Counted from the stretch's first letter, positions 25,765 through 34,612 are shown. The stretch: 64,000 nt of DNA from Actinoallomurus purpureus (GCF_024055795.1 NZ_JAMXMY010000026.1:62001-126000), one strand, 5' to 3'. The notes: a model not told the origin generated them from the letters alone. Made by a program: numbers and translations.

Positions 25765-26418
25765 ATGCTGCGTGTACTCGTCGCCGACGACCAGGACCTG
25801 TTCCGCGGCGGCTTCGCCATGATCCTGGGCGCCCAGGACGACATCACCGTCGTGGGCGAGGCCGCCGACGGCGCCGAGGCGATCGCCAAGACGGTCGAGC
25901 TGGAACCGGACCTGGTCCTCATGGACATCCGCATGCCCGGCGTGGACGGTGTCGAGGCGACCGCCGAGATCTGCCGGCGCACGGCCGCGAAGGTACTCGT
26001 CCTGACGATGTACGACGTCGACGAGTACGTCTATGACGCCCTGCGCGCCGGGGCCGCCGGATTCCTGCTCAAGGACGTGCGGCGGGACGATCTCGTCCGC
26101 GCGGTCCGCCTCGTCGCCGAGGGCGAGTCGCTGCTGGCGCCGAGCGTCACCCGGCGGCTCATCGCCGACGTCGTCGGCCGCGGACAGGTACGGCCCAGCA
26201 CGCGGCGACGGCTCGACGAGCTGACCGGCCGGGAGATCGACACGCTGCGGCTGCTCGCCCAGGGCCGCTCCAACTCCGAGATCGCCACCGAGCTGGTGGT
26301 CAGCGAGCACACGGTCAAGACGCACGTGAGCAACCTGCTGACCAAGCTCGGCCTGCGCGACCGGGCCCAGGCCGTCGTCTTCGCCTACGAGTCCGGTCTG
26401 GTGGTCCCCGGCCGGTGA
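25765..26418 (+). CDS. NarL/FixJ-family response regulator
   Basis: 217 residues. Receiver domain with VLVADDQDLFRGGF, phospho-acceptor Asp in LVLMDIRMPGVDG, Thr in LVLTMYD and Lys in FLLKDVRRDDL. The C-terminal LuxR-type HTH is LTGREIDTLRLLAQGRSNSEIATELVVS split over about 150-180. It is the cognate partner of the kinase four bases upstream. The carboxylesterase gene begins 104 bases downstream on the same strand and may be part of the transcript or its target. Confidence 0.94.
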   Translation: MLRVLVADDQDLFRGGFAMILGAQDDITVVGEAADGAEAIAKTVELEPDLVLMDIRMPGVDGVEATAEICRRTAAKVLVLTMYDVDEYVYDALRAGAAGFLLKDVRRDDLVRAVRLVAEGESLLAPSVTRRLIADVVGRGQVRPSTRRRLDELTGREIDTLRLLAQGRSNSEIATELVVSEHTVKTHVSNLLTKLGLRDRAQAVVFAYESGLVVPGR

Positions 26419-26522
26419 CCGGGAACTCGCCCGGAGGGACCAGACGGGGTTCACTCGCTCCGGCGATCCGCCTGGGCGCCCCGGCCGCCGAGGCTCTGAG
26501 CAGTCGAAGAAGGAGCCTGCTC

Positions 26523-28133
26523 ATGCCTTTCAAAGTCCCCGCGGCGCTCGCGTTCGCCGGCGCCGCGCTGTTGATCACTTCCTGCACGGCCGCCGCGACG
26601 CCCGCCGCGAACGGCCGTACCGGATGCGGCGCGACGACGTCGCTCGGCGCGATCGCCGGCACCGCCCAGAACGGCCTGTGCGTCTTCCGGGGGATCCGGT
26701 ACGCCGCGCCGCCGACGGGGCGGCTACGGTTCCGTCCGCCGCAGCCGGTGACGCGCTGGCGCGGAACGCTCAAGGCGACGGACGACAAGGCCGTCTGCCC
26801 GCAGGACCGCGACACGCTGTCGGAGGACTACCCCGACGGGCGCACGCTGTTCACCGACGAGGACTGCCTGCGCCTCAACGTGTGGACGCCCGCACCCGAC
26901 CGCCGCAGGCGCCCGGTGATCGTGTTCGTCCACGGCGGCGCCGGGCGGTACGGCACGGCCAACGAGGCGCGCTACGACGGGGCGACGCTCGCCGCCCGGG
27001 GAGACGCGGTGGTGGTCTCCCTCAACTACCGGCTCGGCGTGCTCGGCTGGTCGGAACTGGGCGGCCTCGACCCGTCCTACAAGGGATCGGGCAACAACGG
27101 CCTGCGCGACCAGATGACCGCGCTGCGCTGGGTCCGGGATCACATCGCGGACTTCGGCGGCGACCCGGCCGACGTCACGGCGGTCGGGGAGTCCGAGGGC
27201 GCGTTCTCGCTCAGCGCCATGCTGGCCACCGACCACCCGGAGCGGCTGTTCCGGCGGGTGATCCTGGAGAGCGGCAGCGGTGCCCTCGTGCACTCCGCCG
27301 CGTACGAGCGCAAGGTCGCCTCGGACCTCCCGGTGAAGAGCGTCGACGCGCTGCGCCGCATGTCGACCCGGCAGCTCCTGGAACTCCAGAACACGGTCAT
27401 CGACAAGAGCGCACCCGGCATCCTCGGCGGCACCTACTTCGGCCCGTACATCGACGGAAACCTGGTCCGTGGCCCGGTGATCGAACGCGTCGCCCGGGGC
27501 AACGCCAGGGGGGTCGACCTGCTGACCGGCACGAACCTGGACGAGATGAACTTCTTCGGCCAGCTCGGTCCCGAGGCGATGGCGGCGATCGCGCGGCAGT
27601 ACGACGCGGTGTTCTTCCCCCGTGAGCTCGCCGCGCGCCGGAAACGCATGGTCGCGGCCTACCGGAAGGGACGGTCGGCCACCGACGCCGCGATGGCCAT
27701 GTTCACCGACCAGGGCATGCGCGTCCCCGCCGCCCGGCTCGCGCAGGCGCAGAGCCGGTGGCGGCCGACCTACCTGTACGAGTTCGGCTGGCGCCCGACC
27801 ACGGAGTACGGGGCCGTGCACACGATCGAGCTGCCGTTCGTCTTCGGGACGTTGCGCTTCACAGGCGTCCTGGGCGGCGAGAAGGCGTTCCAGGCCGACC
27901 GGACCCGCCTCACCGCCCTGTCGGACCAGATGATCGACGCCTGGACGTCCTTCGCCCGCACCGGCGACCCGAACGCACGGCGCACGGTCCGGCGCCCCGC
28001 CTGGCCCGCGTACCGCGCTTCGGCGCGCGCGACGATGATGTGGAACGTCGGCGCGAAGGTCGAGAACGACCCGCGCGGCCGCGAACGTGCCCTCTGGGAC
28101 GGCTACCCGTTCACCGCCCTCGACCTGGCGTGA
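26523..28133 (+). CDS. Lipoprotein carboxylesterase (type-B, alpha/beta hydrolase)
   Basis: 536 residues. The leader MPFKVPAALAFAGAALLITSC ends in a lipobox (LITSC), so it is probably exported and anchored. The type-B carboxylesterase body includes GIRYAAPPTGRLRF, EDCLRLNVW, FVHGGAG (oxyanion hole) and the nucleophile elbow GESEGA. The family normally has GESAGA, so Glu replaces Ala next to the catalytic Ser. Acid and His residues are less certain (LDEMNFFG; EYGAVHTIELPFVF). The ATG at 26523 has AAGGAG upstream; an in-frame extension to 26415 overlaps the regulator stop. Substrate unknown. Confidence 0.88.
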   Translation: MPFKVPAALAFAGAALLITSCTAAATPAANGRTGCGATTSLGAIAGTAQNGLCVFRGIRYAAPPTGRLRFRPPQPVTRWRGTLKATDDKAVCPQDRDTLSEDYPDGRTLFTDEDCLRLNVWTPAPDRRRRPVIVFVHGGAGRYGTANEARYDGATLAARGDAVVVSLNYRLGVLGWSELGGLDPSYKGSGNNGLRDQMTALRWVRDHIADFGGDPADVTAVGESEGAFSLSAMLATDHPERLFRRVILESGSGALVHSAAYERKVASDLPVKSVDALRRMSTRQLLELQNTVIDKSAPGILGGTYFGPYIDGNLVRGPVIERVARGNARGVDLLTGTNLDEMNFFGQLGPEAMAAIARQYDAVFFPRELAARRKRMVAAYRKGRSATDAAMAMFTDQGMRVPAARLAQAQSRWRPTYLYEFGWRPTTEYGAVHTIELPFVFGTLRFTGVLGGEKAFQADRTRLTALSDQMIDAWTSFARTGDPNARRTVRRPAWPAYRASARATMMWNVGAKVENDPRGRERALWDGYPFTALDLA

Positions 28134-28157
28134 CCCCCGGCACGACCTGACGCTGAG

Positions 28158-28184
28158 CACGGCCCGGGCACCGCCCGGGCCGTG
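28158..28184. terminator. Strong hairpin after the esterase
   Basis: A 12-base perfect stem (CACGGCCCGGGC / GCCCGGGCCGTG) with loop ACC, 24 bases past the esterase stop and 84 before the end of the convergent gene. No T-tract follows, as is usual in high-GC actinomycetes. It could act in both directions. Confidence 0.65.
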
Positions 28185-28267
28185 TCCTCCGTCGCTTCTG
28201 CGGGCGGGAGACGCCGAGCGAGGCCCTGGCACCCGCCCGCGTCCTTCCCGGCGGCGGACGGATCCGG

Positions 28268-28912
28268 TCAGGCGGGGACACCCGGGGCGGGCTCCCACGG
28301 CACCGGGCGGAGGAAGCGCGTCCCGAGCAGTCTGCTGTGGTTCCACCAGTCGTCGTCCGGCGCGTCGAGGCCGTCGACGACCAGCCGGGCCGGCGGGAAC
28401 GGCCGCCCCTCGCGCAACTGCGCCAGGTCCGTCAGGCGGGCCCGGTCGGCGGCGAGATCGCCGGGCCGATCGAGGCTGCCCAGCGCGGCACGCAGGTCCC
28501 GGTAGTACTGCTCCTCGTCGATCAGCACCGCGATCTCGTAGAGTTCGATCGTCACGAACCGGCCCGGCATGGACGCGACGGCCTCGCGCAGCAGCGCGGC
28601 GTGATCGTCCAGCCGCCCTGCTCCCTCGAAGATCTGGTGCAGCGCCGGCAGGGCCGCGTCGAGCTGGGCGAGCGCGCGTTCCTTCGGCGCGAGCGGCGCC
28701 GTGGTCTCGATCGGCCCGTCGTCGTCATCGTCGTCGTCCGGCGGCAACGTCGCGGTCACGAGGTCGGGCGGCCGGAACATCGCCAGCCACAGCAACGGCA
28801 CGCAGTAGACGTCCTCGGCGAGCACCTGATGCTCGAGGCCGGGGATGCCGACCTCCCATCCCGGGTTGATCCCGTCGTGGTCACCGACGAACAGATAGGA
28901 CCGATTCGCCAT
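28268..28912 (-). CDS. Hypothetical protein with acidic run
   Basis: 214 residues beginning MANRSYLFVGDHDG; this ATG (28912) was preferred over an in-frame 28984 start because the extra 24 residues are Arg/Pro/Cys-rich. No membrane segment. A run of seven Asp near residue 58-64 separates an N-terminal part with EDVYCVPLLWLAMF from a helical C-terminal part with FVTIELYEIAVLIDEEQYYRDL. Residues GWEVGIPGLEHQVLAEDVY suggest a conserved actinobacterial family, but I cannot name it. Convergent with the esterase. Confidence 0.7.
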   Translation of the reverse strand: MANRSYLFVGDHDGINPGWEVGIPGLEHQVLAEDVYCVPLLWLAMFRPPDLVTATLPPDDDDDDDGPIETTAPLAPKERALAQLDAALPALHQIFEGAGRLDDHAALLREAVASMPGRFVTIELYEIAVLIDEEQYYRDLRAALGSLDRPGDLAADRARLTDLAQLREGRPFPPARLVVDGLDAPDDDWWNHSRLLGTRFLRPVPWEPAPGVPA

Positions 28913-29232
28913 GACCGGCGACCTTAGCGCCCGCCACCGACAGCATTCGGGCGCAGCTCGTCCAGATGGGCGATCCATTAGCACTAGGGAGGCCCGGCCG
29001 ACAGGGTCCCAGGACCCAATTCATGGACATCCTGATTGGGTCTTGAAGACTATCTAGACGGTCGATGACGGGACCGTTACGGGACGTTGTCATTTTGTGT
29101 ATCTGGCGGCTAAGATTCACAACGGCCACTCAGCCGGATTTCCATGGCCAGGCCGGATCCGAGTCCACGTCGCGGGCTCTCGTCCGCCTTTGAGGAAGTC
29201 GTCGAGGCGACCAAAGCGATAAGAGGAAGCTT

Positions 29233-29670
29233 ATGAAAAAGATGACCGGTGGCGCACTGCTCGCTGGACTCGTCCTCCTGGGCCTGTCGGGTGCACCTGC
29301 CGCCCAGGCCGATTCACGAAACGCCTCCGACATCGCCCACGTGACGTCTACTAAATACCTCTGCATCTACCAGAACGACAACTACGGGGGCGGCAGGTTC
29401 TGCGTCGCGCCGCGAGGCTCAGGCTTTACAACCGTCGACCTGCCGGGAAAGCACTGGCAGAACAAGAGCGGCCGGGTCGATAACGCGGCCAGCTCGATGA
29501 AGAATGCTACGCGATGCAAGGCCCGGCTTCGTGACACAAGGTATTATGGCGCTAAAGAGTATTACGTAAAGCCTGGCCCTAACTCCAATGACGCGGACCT
29601 GACGAAGAACAAAAATAATCCCAGGTTCGACAACAAGACTTCTCAGATTGTCATCGACTGCCCCCGGTGA
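29233..29670 (+). CDS. Secreted peptidase-inhibitor family I36 protein
   Basis: 145 residues. Signal peptide KKMTGGALLAGLVLLGLSG with cleavage near AQA (about 26). The mature part has CIYQNDNYGGGRFC and the later VDNAASSMKN, the beta/gamma-crystallin-like pattern of I36 inhibitors (SMI of Streptomyces, which inhibits metalloproteinases). Four cysteines (YLCIYQ, RFCVAP, TRCKAR, IDCPR) could form two disulfides. GAGGAAGC lies just upstream of the ATG. GC is lower than in the flanking genes. Inhibitor activity is inferred from the family. Confidence 0.8.
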   Translation: MKKMTGGALLAGLVLLGLSGAPAAQADSRNASDIAHVTSTKYLCIYQNDNYGGGRFCVAPRGSGFTTVDLPGKHWQNKSGRVDNAASSMKNATRCKARLRDTRYYGAKEYYVKPGPNSNDADLTKNKNNPRFDNKTSQIVIDCPR

Positions 29671-29742
29671 GCCGACACGAGTAGGTGATCGAGGCCGGGT
29701 TCGAGGCGAGCTCCGTGGTGGGATGCGGCGGGGACGTCGCCG

Positions 29743-29882
29743 TCAGTGATCGTCGCCGGGCTCGTCGTACTCGAACCGCGAGGCGGGCTGGAAGGGCCCG
29801 GTGACGATCTCACGGATGAACCGGCCGGAGTCGAGCACCTCCTCCGCGGTGACCTCGAGCGTGAAGTCCTGGCCGGGCTGGA
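29743..29882. repeat. 140-bp direct repeat, left copy
   Basis: Identical to 33416-33555 over all 140 bases, same orientation, 3,673 bases apart. The identity begins exactly at the stop codon of the partner gene. The pair encloses the whole NACHT gene, so homologous recombination between copies would delete it cleanly. Confidence 0.9.
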
Positions 29883-29937
29883 TGAGGACGTACGGCTCAT
29901 CTGGCTCGACGCCCCTCCGCTCGACGAGCCCTGATGG
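29743..29937 (-). pseudogene. Truncated second copy of the NACHT partner gene (3' end)
   Basis: Read on the minus strand, codons run SGLVERRGVEPDEPYVLI then QPGQDFTLEVTAEEVLDSG and end YDEPGDDH, the same C-terminus as the complete gene at 33416. The last 140 bases (29743-29882) are identical to 33416-33555. Ahead of them, 29883-29937 is different but still reads as a plausible protein, so this seems to be the tail of a divergent paralogue whose end was homogenised or fused. No start codon or N-terminus remains. Confidence 0.75.
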
Positions 29938-29957
29938 CGAACCCTCACGTTGAGTTC

Positions 29958-30001
29958 GGGACTATCGCCGTTCGAGGTCATCGCAAATGGGCGATAGTCC
30001 C
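29958..30001. terminator. Inverted repeat after the NACHT gene
   Basis: GGGACTATCGCC (29958-29969) and GGCGATAGTCCC (29990-30001) form a perfect 12-bp stem with a 20-base loop, about 95 bases beyond the NACHT stop on its downstream side. It may end NACHT transcription; the long loop and lack of a T-tract also fit a protein-binding or recombination site. Confidence 0.45.
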
Positions 30002-30096
30002 GCAGTCAACGGAGGGGCGACGTCGGATCCGCCCGGTCAGCCTCCGCCGACCGATACTCCCACGGTGGCACCGCTAAAAGATCTTCAGATGACGCA

Positions 30097-33000
30097 TTAG
30101 CGGGAGCCGGCGGTGCGCGCCCTTCCCGCCGCAGCGACGCGCAGCCCGGGGGTCAGCCGGCCGAGGTCGGCGTCCGGCCACCGCTGCTCGATCGCCTTGA
30201 CGAGCGCGACGACCAGATCGCGACCGTCGACGCCGTGGCCGGGTCCGCCGTCGTCAGGCAGCCGCCGCCACAGGTCGTTGATCGCCTCCAGGTACACCTC
30301 GTTCGGTCGCACGGTGTTCGCCTGCCGCAGCAGGTCGACCACCGTCGCTGCCGAGAGCCTGCCCACGTCGTCGCGCAGACGCAGCAGGACGAGCCGGTGC
30401 AGCTCCGGAAAGGCGGCCACTGCCTGGAGGCATCCGCTGTAGACCGCCGCGCGTTCGTGATCGGGCGCGCCCCGCGTGTGGTCGAGCCGCGCCAGCTGGT
30501 GAGCGGGCAGGATCGCCGTCTCGTCGTCCGTGCTCCACCGGACGCGATCGCCCATGGTCTGGAAGAACGGCACGGACTGGAGGAAGAGCATCGCCGTCCG
30601 CCAGTTCGGCAGGAACGCCATCCTCCTGACGAGGAGCCCGACGTCGCTGGTGGCGGGCACGCGCAGGTCGTAGGAGCCGGCGGGCTCGCCCGACAGGAAA
30701 ACGTCGTAGTCGGTCGACTCCGGCCGCGAGCCGGGCGGTGAGATGGCGAAGGCATCGATGACCGACACCGCGGACCCGTCCTCCCTGCTCAGGTGGATCC
30801 GGAGGTCGTCGGCGAGTCTCACCCTGACCCGGATCGTCTTCACGATCCCGTCCCACTCCGAAGAGGACAGCTGCGCCTTCCAGAGATGACTCAGCTGCAC
30901 CCATCGTTCGGCCACAGCGGCGCCGGAACCGGGGAACATCTCCGCCACGGTGATCCCCTCGCCGGAGAGGAGGACGAGAAGGACGGTGAGGTTCGCCGAG
31001 TAGGCGGCGAGCCGCCGCGTGACCGGGTGCCCGACCGGCTCGTAGGCGGCGTACGACCTGCCGGTGTGCGGGTACAGCGCGCCGTCGAGGAGCTGCAGCA
31101 GCAGCGTCCTGCGCGGCTCGTGGTCCGCTTCCGGGGTCCGGCGGAGCAGCTCGCCGAGGAAGCCGACGATCGGCGCGCGTTCGGCCACGCACGCGAAGGA
31201 CAGGAGCGCGAAGAGGAAGCCGTCGTCCAGCCGGCCGCCGGATGCCGTCGACCGCGCGCTCGTCACCTCCTTCACGGCGACGAGATCGCCGAGTGCCCGG
31301 ACGGTCAGCCAGGCGACCAGGAACTCCCCGAAGGTGGGATGCAGGAACTCGTAGCTCCGTGTCCGCTGGTCCTGTACCCGAGCCTCCGACCGGTGGATGA
31401 AGAAGAACCTGCCGGTGACACGCTGCGCCGGGCTGAGTGCCGCCTCGTCGGCGTCGGTGGTCCCCTCCCGTTCGGGCAGCAGGACGGCGAGGTCGCGGTC
31501 GAGTTCGTCCTCGGAGGCGGTCTGCCGGCCGCGGGTGAACATGGCGGCCGCGGCGACGGCCAGGCGCTCCAGTTCCGCTTCGGCGAGTCTGCGCTGGGCA
31601 TCGGAGGGCAATGAGGCGTTGCGCGGCGACTTTCGTATCTCCCGGAACGCGAAGTCCATCAGCAGGGCCTCGTACAGCCCCGCCTGCCCGATGCTGGTCA
31701 TCCCGGCCCGCAGCGCGTCGTCGTTCGCGTCGAAGATGGCGAGCATGAGCAGGAGGAGGGGCTGCCGGGCGAGTTCACGATGGGCGAGCACGGTCTCGGC
31801 CGGGAGCGCCCGCCGCCCCCGCGCCGCGAAGATCTCCGCGTTGTGCCGATTCCAGACGTCCAGCCAGTAGCGCACTTGGTCGTCAGTGAAAGGCTGGAGC
31901 TGCAGCGCGATGCTGCCCGCCGGATACCGTACGCGGTCGGCGACGACGGTGCGGCTCGTCAGGATGACGGCGACCGGATGCCCGATCGCGAGCTGCCGCC
32001 GCTGCAGGTCGCGCACCTGCTCCAGATAGTCGTACCGGTTGACGCCCGCTGCCTGCAGCATCTCGTCGAAGCCGTCGAGCATCACGACCGGCAACGCCCC
32101 GCCCGCCGAATCGAGCAGGTCGGGCAGTGCCACCCGTTCTCCTGACTGGTGGAGGATGGCCTGCTCGATCTGTTCCTGGATCAGTGATTCGGCGGCGACG
32201 TCGCGCAGCTCGACCCGGATCGGCAGGAAGTCCTCCTCCGGGAGTCGTGCGGCGAGGACCTCGGTGAGCTTGGACTTGCCCGACCCGGGTTCGCCGAGGA
32301 CGACGAGGGGCGCCTGGACCGCGCGAGGTGAGGTGAGATAGCCGGAGAGGAAGGCATCGGTGTAGGGCGCCGGTTCCCGGTGCTCCCACCACTCCTGCCC
32401 CGCCGGGGTGTCCCCCGGCCGCACCTCCGCCACCTTGCAGCGCGGATTGACGTACGCGTCGCCGAGAGACGGCAGGACGACCCCTTCGGGCGTCCGGCCC
32501 GCAGCGACGATCGGCTCCGCGAGCGCCGCGCGGTAGCTCCGGAGGAGGTGGCGGCGCGGCCGGTCGCCCGCCCGGCTCGCCGCCATCTCGGTGAGGATCC
32601 TGCCCACCTCGGACAGGCCCGCGCCGAGCGCGTCGATCCGGGTCAGGTTGGCCCAGACCTCGAACTCCCGGTTGTCCGCGGCCAGCCGCCGGAACGCCTG
32701 TTCGTAGCCGTTCAGGGCGGCTGGCGGCACGGCCATGACCGCCCGTGTCAGGCGGGTTCGCTCAGGACCCGCGAGGGCGTCCCAGGCGGCGACGCCGCGG
32801 GCGAAGGTCGTGAGCCGCCTCGACATGAGCTCGTACGTCGCCGTGATCGCCGCCCGCGTGCGCTCGTACGGCACGTGCGGCTCGGGCAGCGGGAGCCGGT
32901 CGTTGACCAGCCCGTCGATCAGGTCGGCGCCCCCACGTGCCGGAGCGGTGCCGGTCGCCTGGGCGACCTGCTCGGCGGCGGTCAGCTCCAACCGGTCGAG

Positions 33001-33333
33001 CCCGATCGGAAGGTCCGCCTGCTCCAGCGCCTCGAAGTAGGAAGACACCACGAGGACCGCGTGGGCCGCGGCGAGCCGCTGCGTGCGGTCGTAGCGGGAC
33101 ACGCCGCTGCGGCGCTCCGAGATCCGGCGGACGGTCTCGTGCCCGAACCTGACGATCTCCTCTTTCAGATCGAACAGGTTGAGGGGGGCCGACACGTCGT
33201 GCCCGGTGGCCAGCGCCGTCACCGTCCACGTCGCCAGCCCCGCCGCCGCGAGCCGGTCGACGATGCCGATCAGGCGACTGTGGCGGCTGCCGAGGATCTT
33301 CAGGGCGTCGGCGTAGGTCAGCGAATCTGACAC
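30097..33333 (-). CDS. NACHT-domain STAND NTPase
   Basis: 1,078 residues from GTG 33333 (GGGAG five bases upstream). The frame is open further upstream, but that part is antisense-like translation of the repeat. The N-terminal 230 residues (SLTYADALKILGSR, TAYFEA-like VVSSYFEALEQADLP) are helical and resemble a NACHT N-terminal helical domain (NNH7-like). The NACHT module has Walker A VVLGEPGSGKSKLTEVLAA (about 400), Walker B VVMLDGFDEML, and TSRTVV as sensor region. The C-terminal 450 residues are an unrecognised sensor region (FLHPTFGEFLVAWL then beta-rich). Bacterial NACHT proteins of this type act in antiphage immunity by sensing and oligomerising. No catalytic effector domain is visible. 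The partner gene lies 82 bases upstream. Confidence 0.88.
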   Translation of the reverse strand: MSDSLTYADALKILGSRHSRLIGIVDRLAAAGLATWTVTALATGHDVSAPLNLFDLKEEIVRFGHETVRRISERRSGVSRYDRTQRLAAAHAVLVVSSYFEALEQADLPIGLDRLELTAAEQVAQATGTAPARGGADLIDGLVNDRLPLPEPHVPYERTRAAITATYELMSRRLTTFARGVAAWDALAGPERTRLTRAVMAVPPAALNGYEQAFRRLAADNREFEVWANLTRIDALGAGLSEVGRILTEMAASRAGDRPRRHLLRSYRAALAEPIVAAGRTPEGVVLPSLGDAYVNPRCKVAEVRPGDTPAGQEWWEHREPAPYTDAFLSGYLTSPRAVQAPLVVLGEPGSGKSKLTEVLAARLPEEDFLPIRVELRDVAAESLIQEQIEQAILHQSGERVALPDLLDSAGGALPVVMLDGFDEMLQAAGVNRYDYLEQVRDLQRRQLAIGHPVAVILTSRTVVADRVRYPAGSIALQLQPFTDDQVRYWLDVWNRHNAEIFAARGRRALPAETVLAHRELARQPLLLLMLAIFDANDDALRAGMTSIGQAGLYEALLMDFAFREIRKSPRNASLPSDAQRRLAEAELERLAVAAAAMFTRGRQTASEDELDRDLAVLLPEREGTTDADEAALSPAQRVTGRFFFIHRSEARVQDQRTRSYEFLHPTFGEFLVAWLTVRALGDLVAVKEVTSARSTASGGRLDDGFLFALLSFACVAERAPIVGFLGELLRRTPEADHEPRRTLLLQLLDGALYPHTGRSYAAYEPVGHPVTRRLAAYSANLTVLLVLLSGEGITVAEMFPGSGAAVAERWVQLSHLWKAQLSSSEWDGIVKTIRVRVRLADDLRIHLSREDGSAVSVIDAFAISPPGSRPESTDYDVFLSGEPAGSYDLRVPATSDVGLLVRRMAFLPNWRTAMLFLQSVPFFQTMGDRVRWSTDDETAILPAHQLARLDHTRGAPDHERAAVYSGCLQAVAAFPELHRLVLLRLRDDVGRLSAATVVDLLRQANTVRPNEVYLEAINDLWRRLPDDGGPGHGVDGRDLVVALVKAIEQRWPDADLGRLTPGLRVAAAGRARTAGSR

Positions 33334-33415
33334 ACGTGCTCCCGGCGTGAGGGGGAAGGTGCTCCCATCATCACCCAGGGAGCGGAAGGTTCCCACGACT
33401 GCGAAGACGTAGTCC

Positions 33416-33555
33416 TCAGTGATCGTCGCCGGGCTCGTCGTACTCGAACCGCGAGGCGGGCTGGAAGGGCCCGGTGACGATCTCACGGATGAACCGGCCG
33501 GAGTCGAGCACCTCCTCCGCGGTGACCTCGAGCGTGAAGTCCTGGCCGGGCTGGA
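33416..33555. repeat. 140-bp direct repeat, right copy
   Basis: The 3' 140 bases of the complete NACHT-partner gene, from its TGA inwards. Identical to 29743-29882. After 33555 the two sequences diverge completely at the nucleotide level. Confidence 0.9.
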
Positions 33556-34612
33556 GCGAGCGCCGGCCGATCACGACGGAGCGCCGGACGCGGTAGATCG
33601 ACGCCCAGGGCGAGCAGTAGTACATCGAGCCGCTCCGCACGACGTCGCCGCGTTGCAGCGCGGCGTTGATCTGCTCCTGGAGCCGCAGCGTTCTGGCGGG
33701 GTCCGGGTCGTGCCGCCACATCTCGTTGATCGACCGGCCGGCCTGGGCGTCGCGCTGCCAGCGGTGCAGGGAGTCGGGGTCGGTCAGGCACCAGGGGTCG
33801 AAGCCGGCGCCGCCCGGAAGCGGCAGCCTGGTGCCGGAGGGGCCGCCCGCCGCCCCCTCGCTCCAGCCGTACGTGCCCAGCAGGCTCGGCATCGCGATGA
33901 GCTGGCCGAGGTGGTAGTACGCCCCTAGGGCGTGCTGCAACCGCTGTTCGATGATCGCGTGGAGCTCCTGGCCCGCCCCGGGTTCGAAGACGTGCGCGGC
34001 GTAGTCGGCGACGGACGACGCCTCCGCGGCGATCTGGCGCAACCGGGCGATGTCGGCGCGGTGCCCGTCCTGGCCATCGGTGATGTCGAACGCTCCGAGG
34101 GCGGTCTCCACGTGCTCCCGGATGGCGGCACCGGCCGCGATCATGGCCTCCAGGTGCGTGGCGGGGCACGGCTCGACCTCGATCCAGCCGGGCAGGTCGG
34201 CCGGCAGGACGCCCCCAGGGTGGGGCAGGTAGTCCGGATTGGCCGCGGCCTGGCGGTTCAGCGAGAGCCAGCCCTCGACCTGGCCGAAGAACGCCCAGAC
34301 CTGCTCGGCCGTCACCCGGGGGAGGTACCCGACGGTGCGCGTGTCGGCGCGGTAGTCGGCCTCGATCATCTTGTCGCCCAGGGTCTGCAGGACGTAGGCG
34401 TTCCACGCGTACAGCTGCTGGGCGGCCGCCGCGACCGGGGCGTTCCAGGCGTCGATCTCCTGGGCGGCCAGGTCGCGGCGCACGGCCTCGGCCTCGTCGA
34501 GCGCCTGGTAGACGGCGATCCCGGCCTTCTGGATCGACTCGATCGTGTTCGCGGGGACCTCCTTCTTGAACCCCGCGACCATGCGCGTCAGCAAGCCCGG
34601 ATTGACCGCCAT
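33416..34612 (-). CDS. Hypothetical NACHT-partner protein
   Basis: 398 residues, no recognised domain. The first 250 residues are mostly helical with heptad-like stretches (TIESIQKAGIAVYQALDEAE, AEQVWAFFGQVEGWLSL, AIIEQRLQHALGAYYHLGQL). A Gly/Pro-rich link follows, then a compact C-terminal region (SGSMYYCSPWASIYRVRRSVVIG... FTLEVTAEEVLDSGRFIREIV) that looks beta-rich. No signal peptide or TM helix. It is upstream of the NACHT gene on the same strand with an 82-base gap, suggesting a two-gene unit; it could be an effector or sensor for the NTPase. A truncated second copy at 29743 supports repeated gain or loss of the unit. Confidence 0.75.
   Translation of the reverse strand: MAVNPGLLTRMVAGFKKEVPANTIESIQKAGIAVYQALDEAEAVRRDLAAQEIDAWNAPVAAAAQQLYAWNAYVLQTLGDKMIEADYRADTRTVGYLPRVTAEQVWAFFGQVEGWLSLNRQAAANPDYLPHPGGVLPADLPGWIEVEPCPATHLEAMIAAGAAIREHVETALGAFDITDGQDGHRADIARLRQIAAEASSVADYAAHVFEPGAGQELHAIIEQRLQHALGAYYHLGQLIAMPSLLGTYGWSEGAAGGPSGTRLPLPGGAGFDPWCLTDPDSLHRWQRDAQAGRSINEMWRHDPDPARTLRLQEQINAALQRGDVVRSGSMYYCSPWASIYRVRRSVVIGRRSLQPGQDFTLEVTAEEVLDSGRFIREIVTGPFQPASRFEYDEPGDDH

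Noticed and set aside
28158-28184. Hairpin as a riboswitch or sRNA
   Set aside because: A simple perfect stem with a three-base loop between convergent genes is sufficiently explained as a terminator.
33334-33486. Extension of the NACHT protein upstream to 33486
   Set aside because: The added 51 codons are an out-of-frame reading of the partner gene's 3' end (the 140-bp repeat) and intergenic DNA; GTG 33333 has a good ribosome site.
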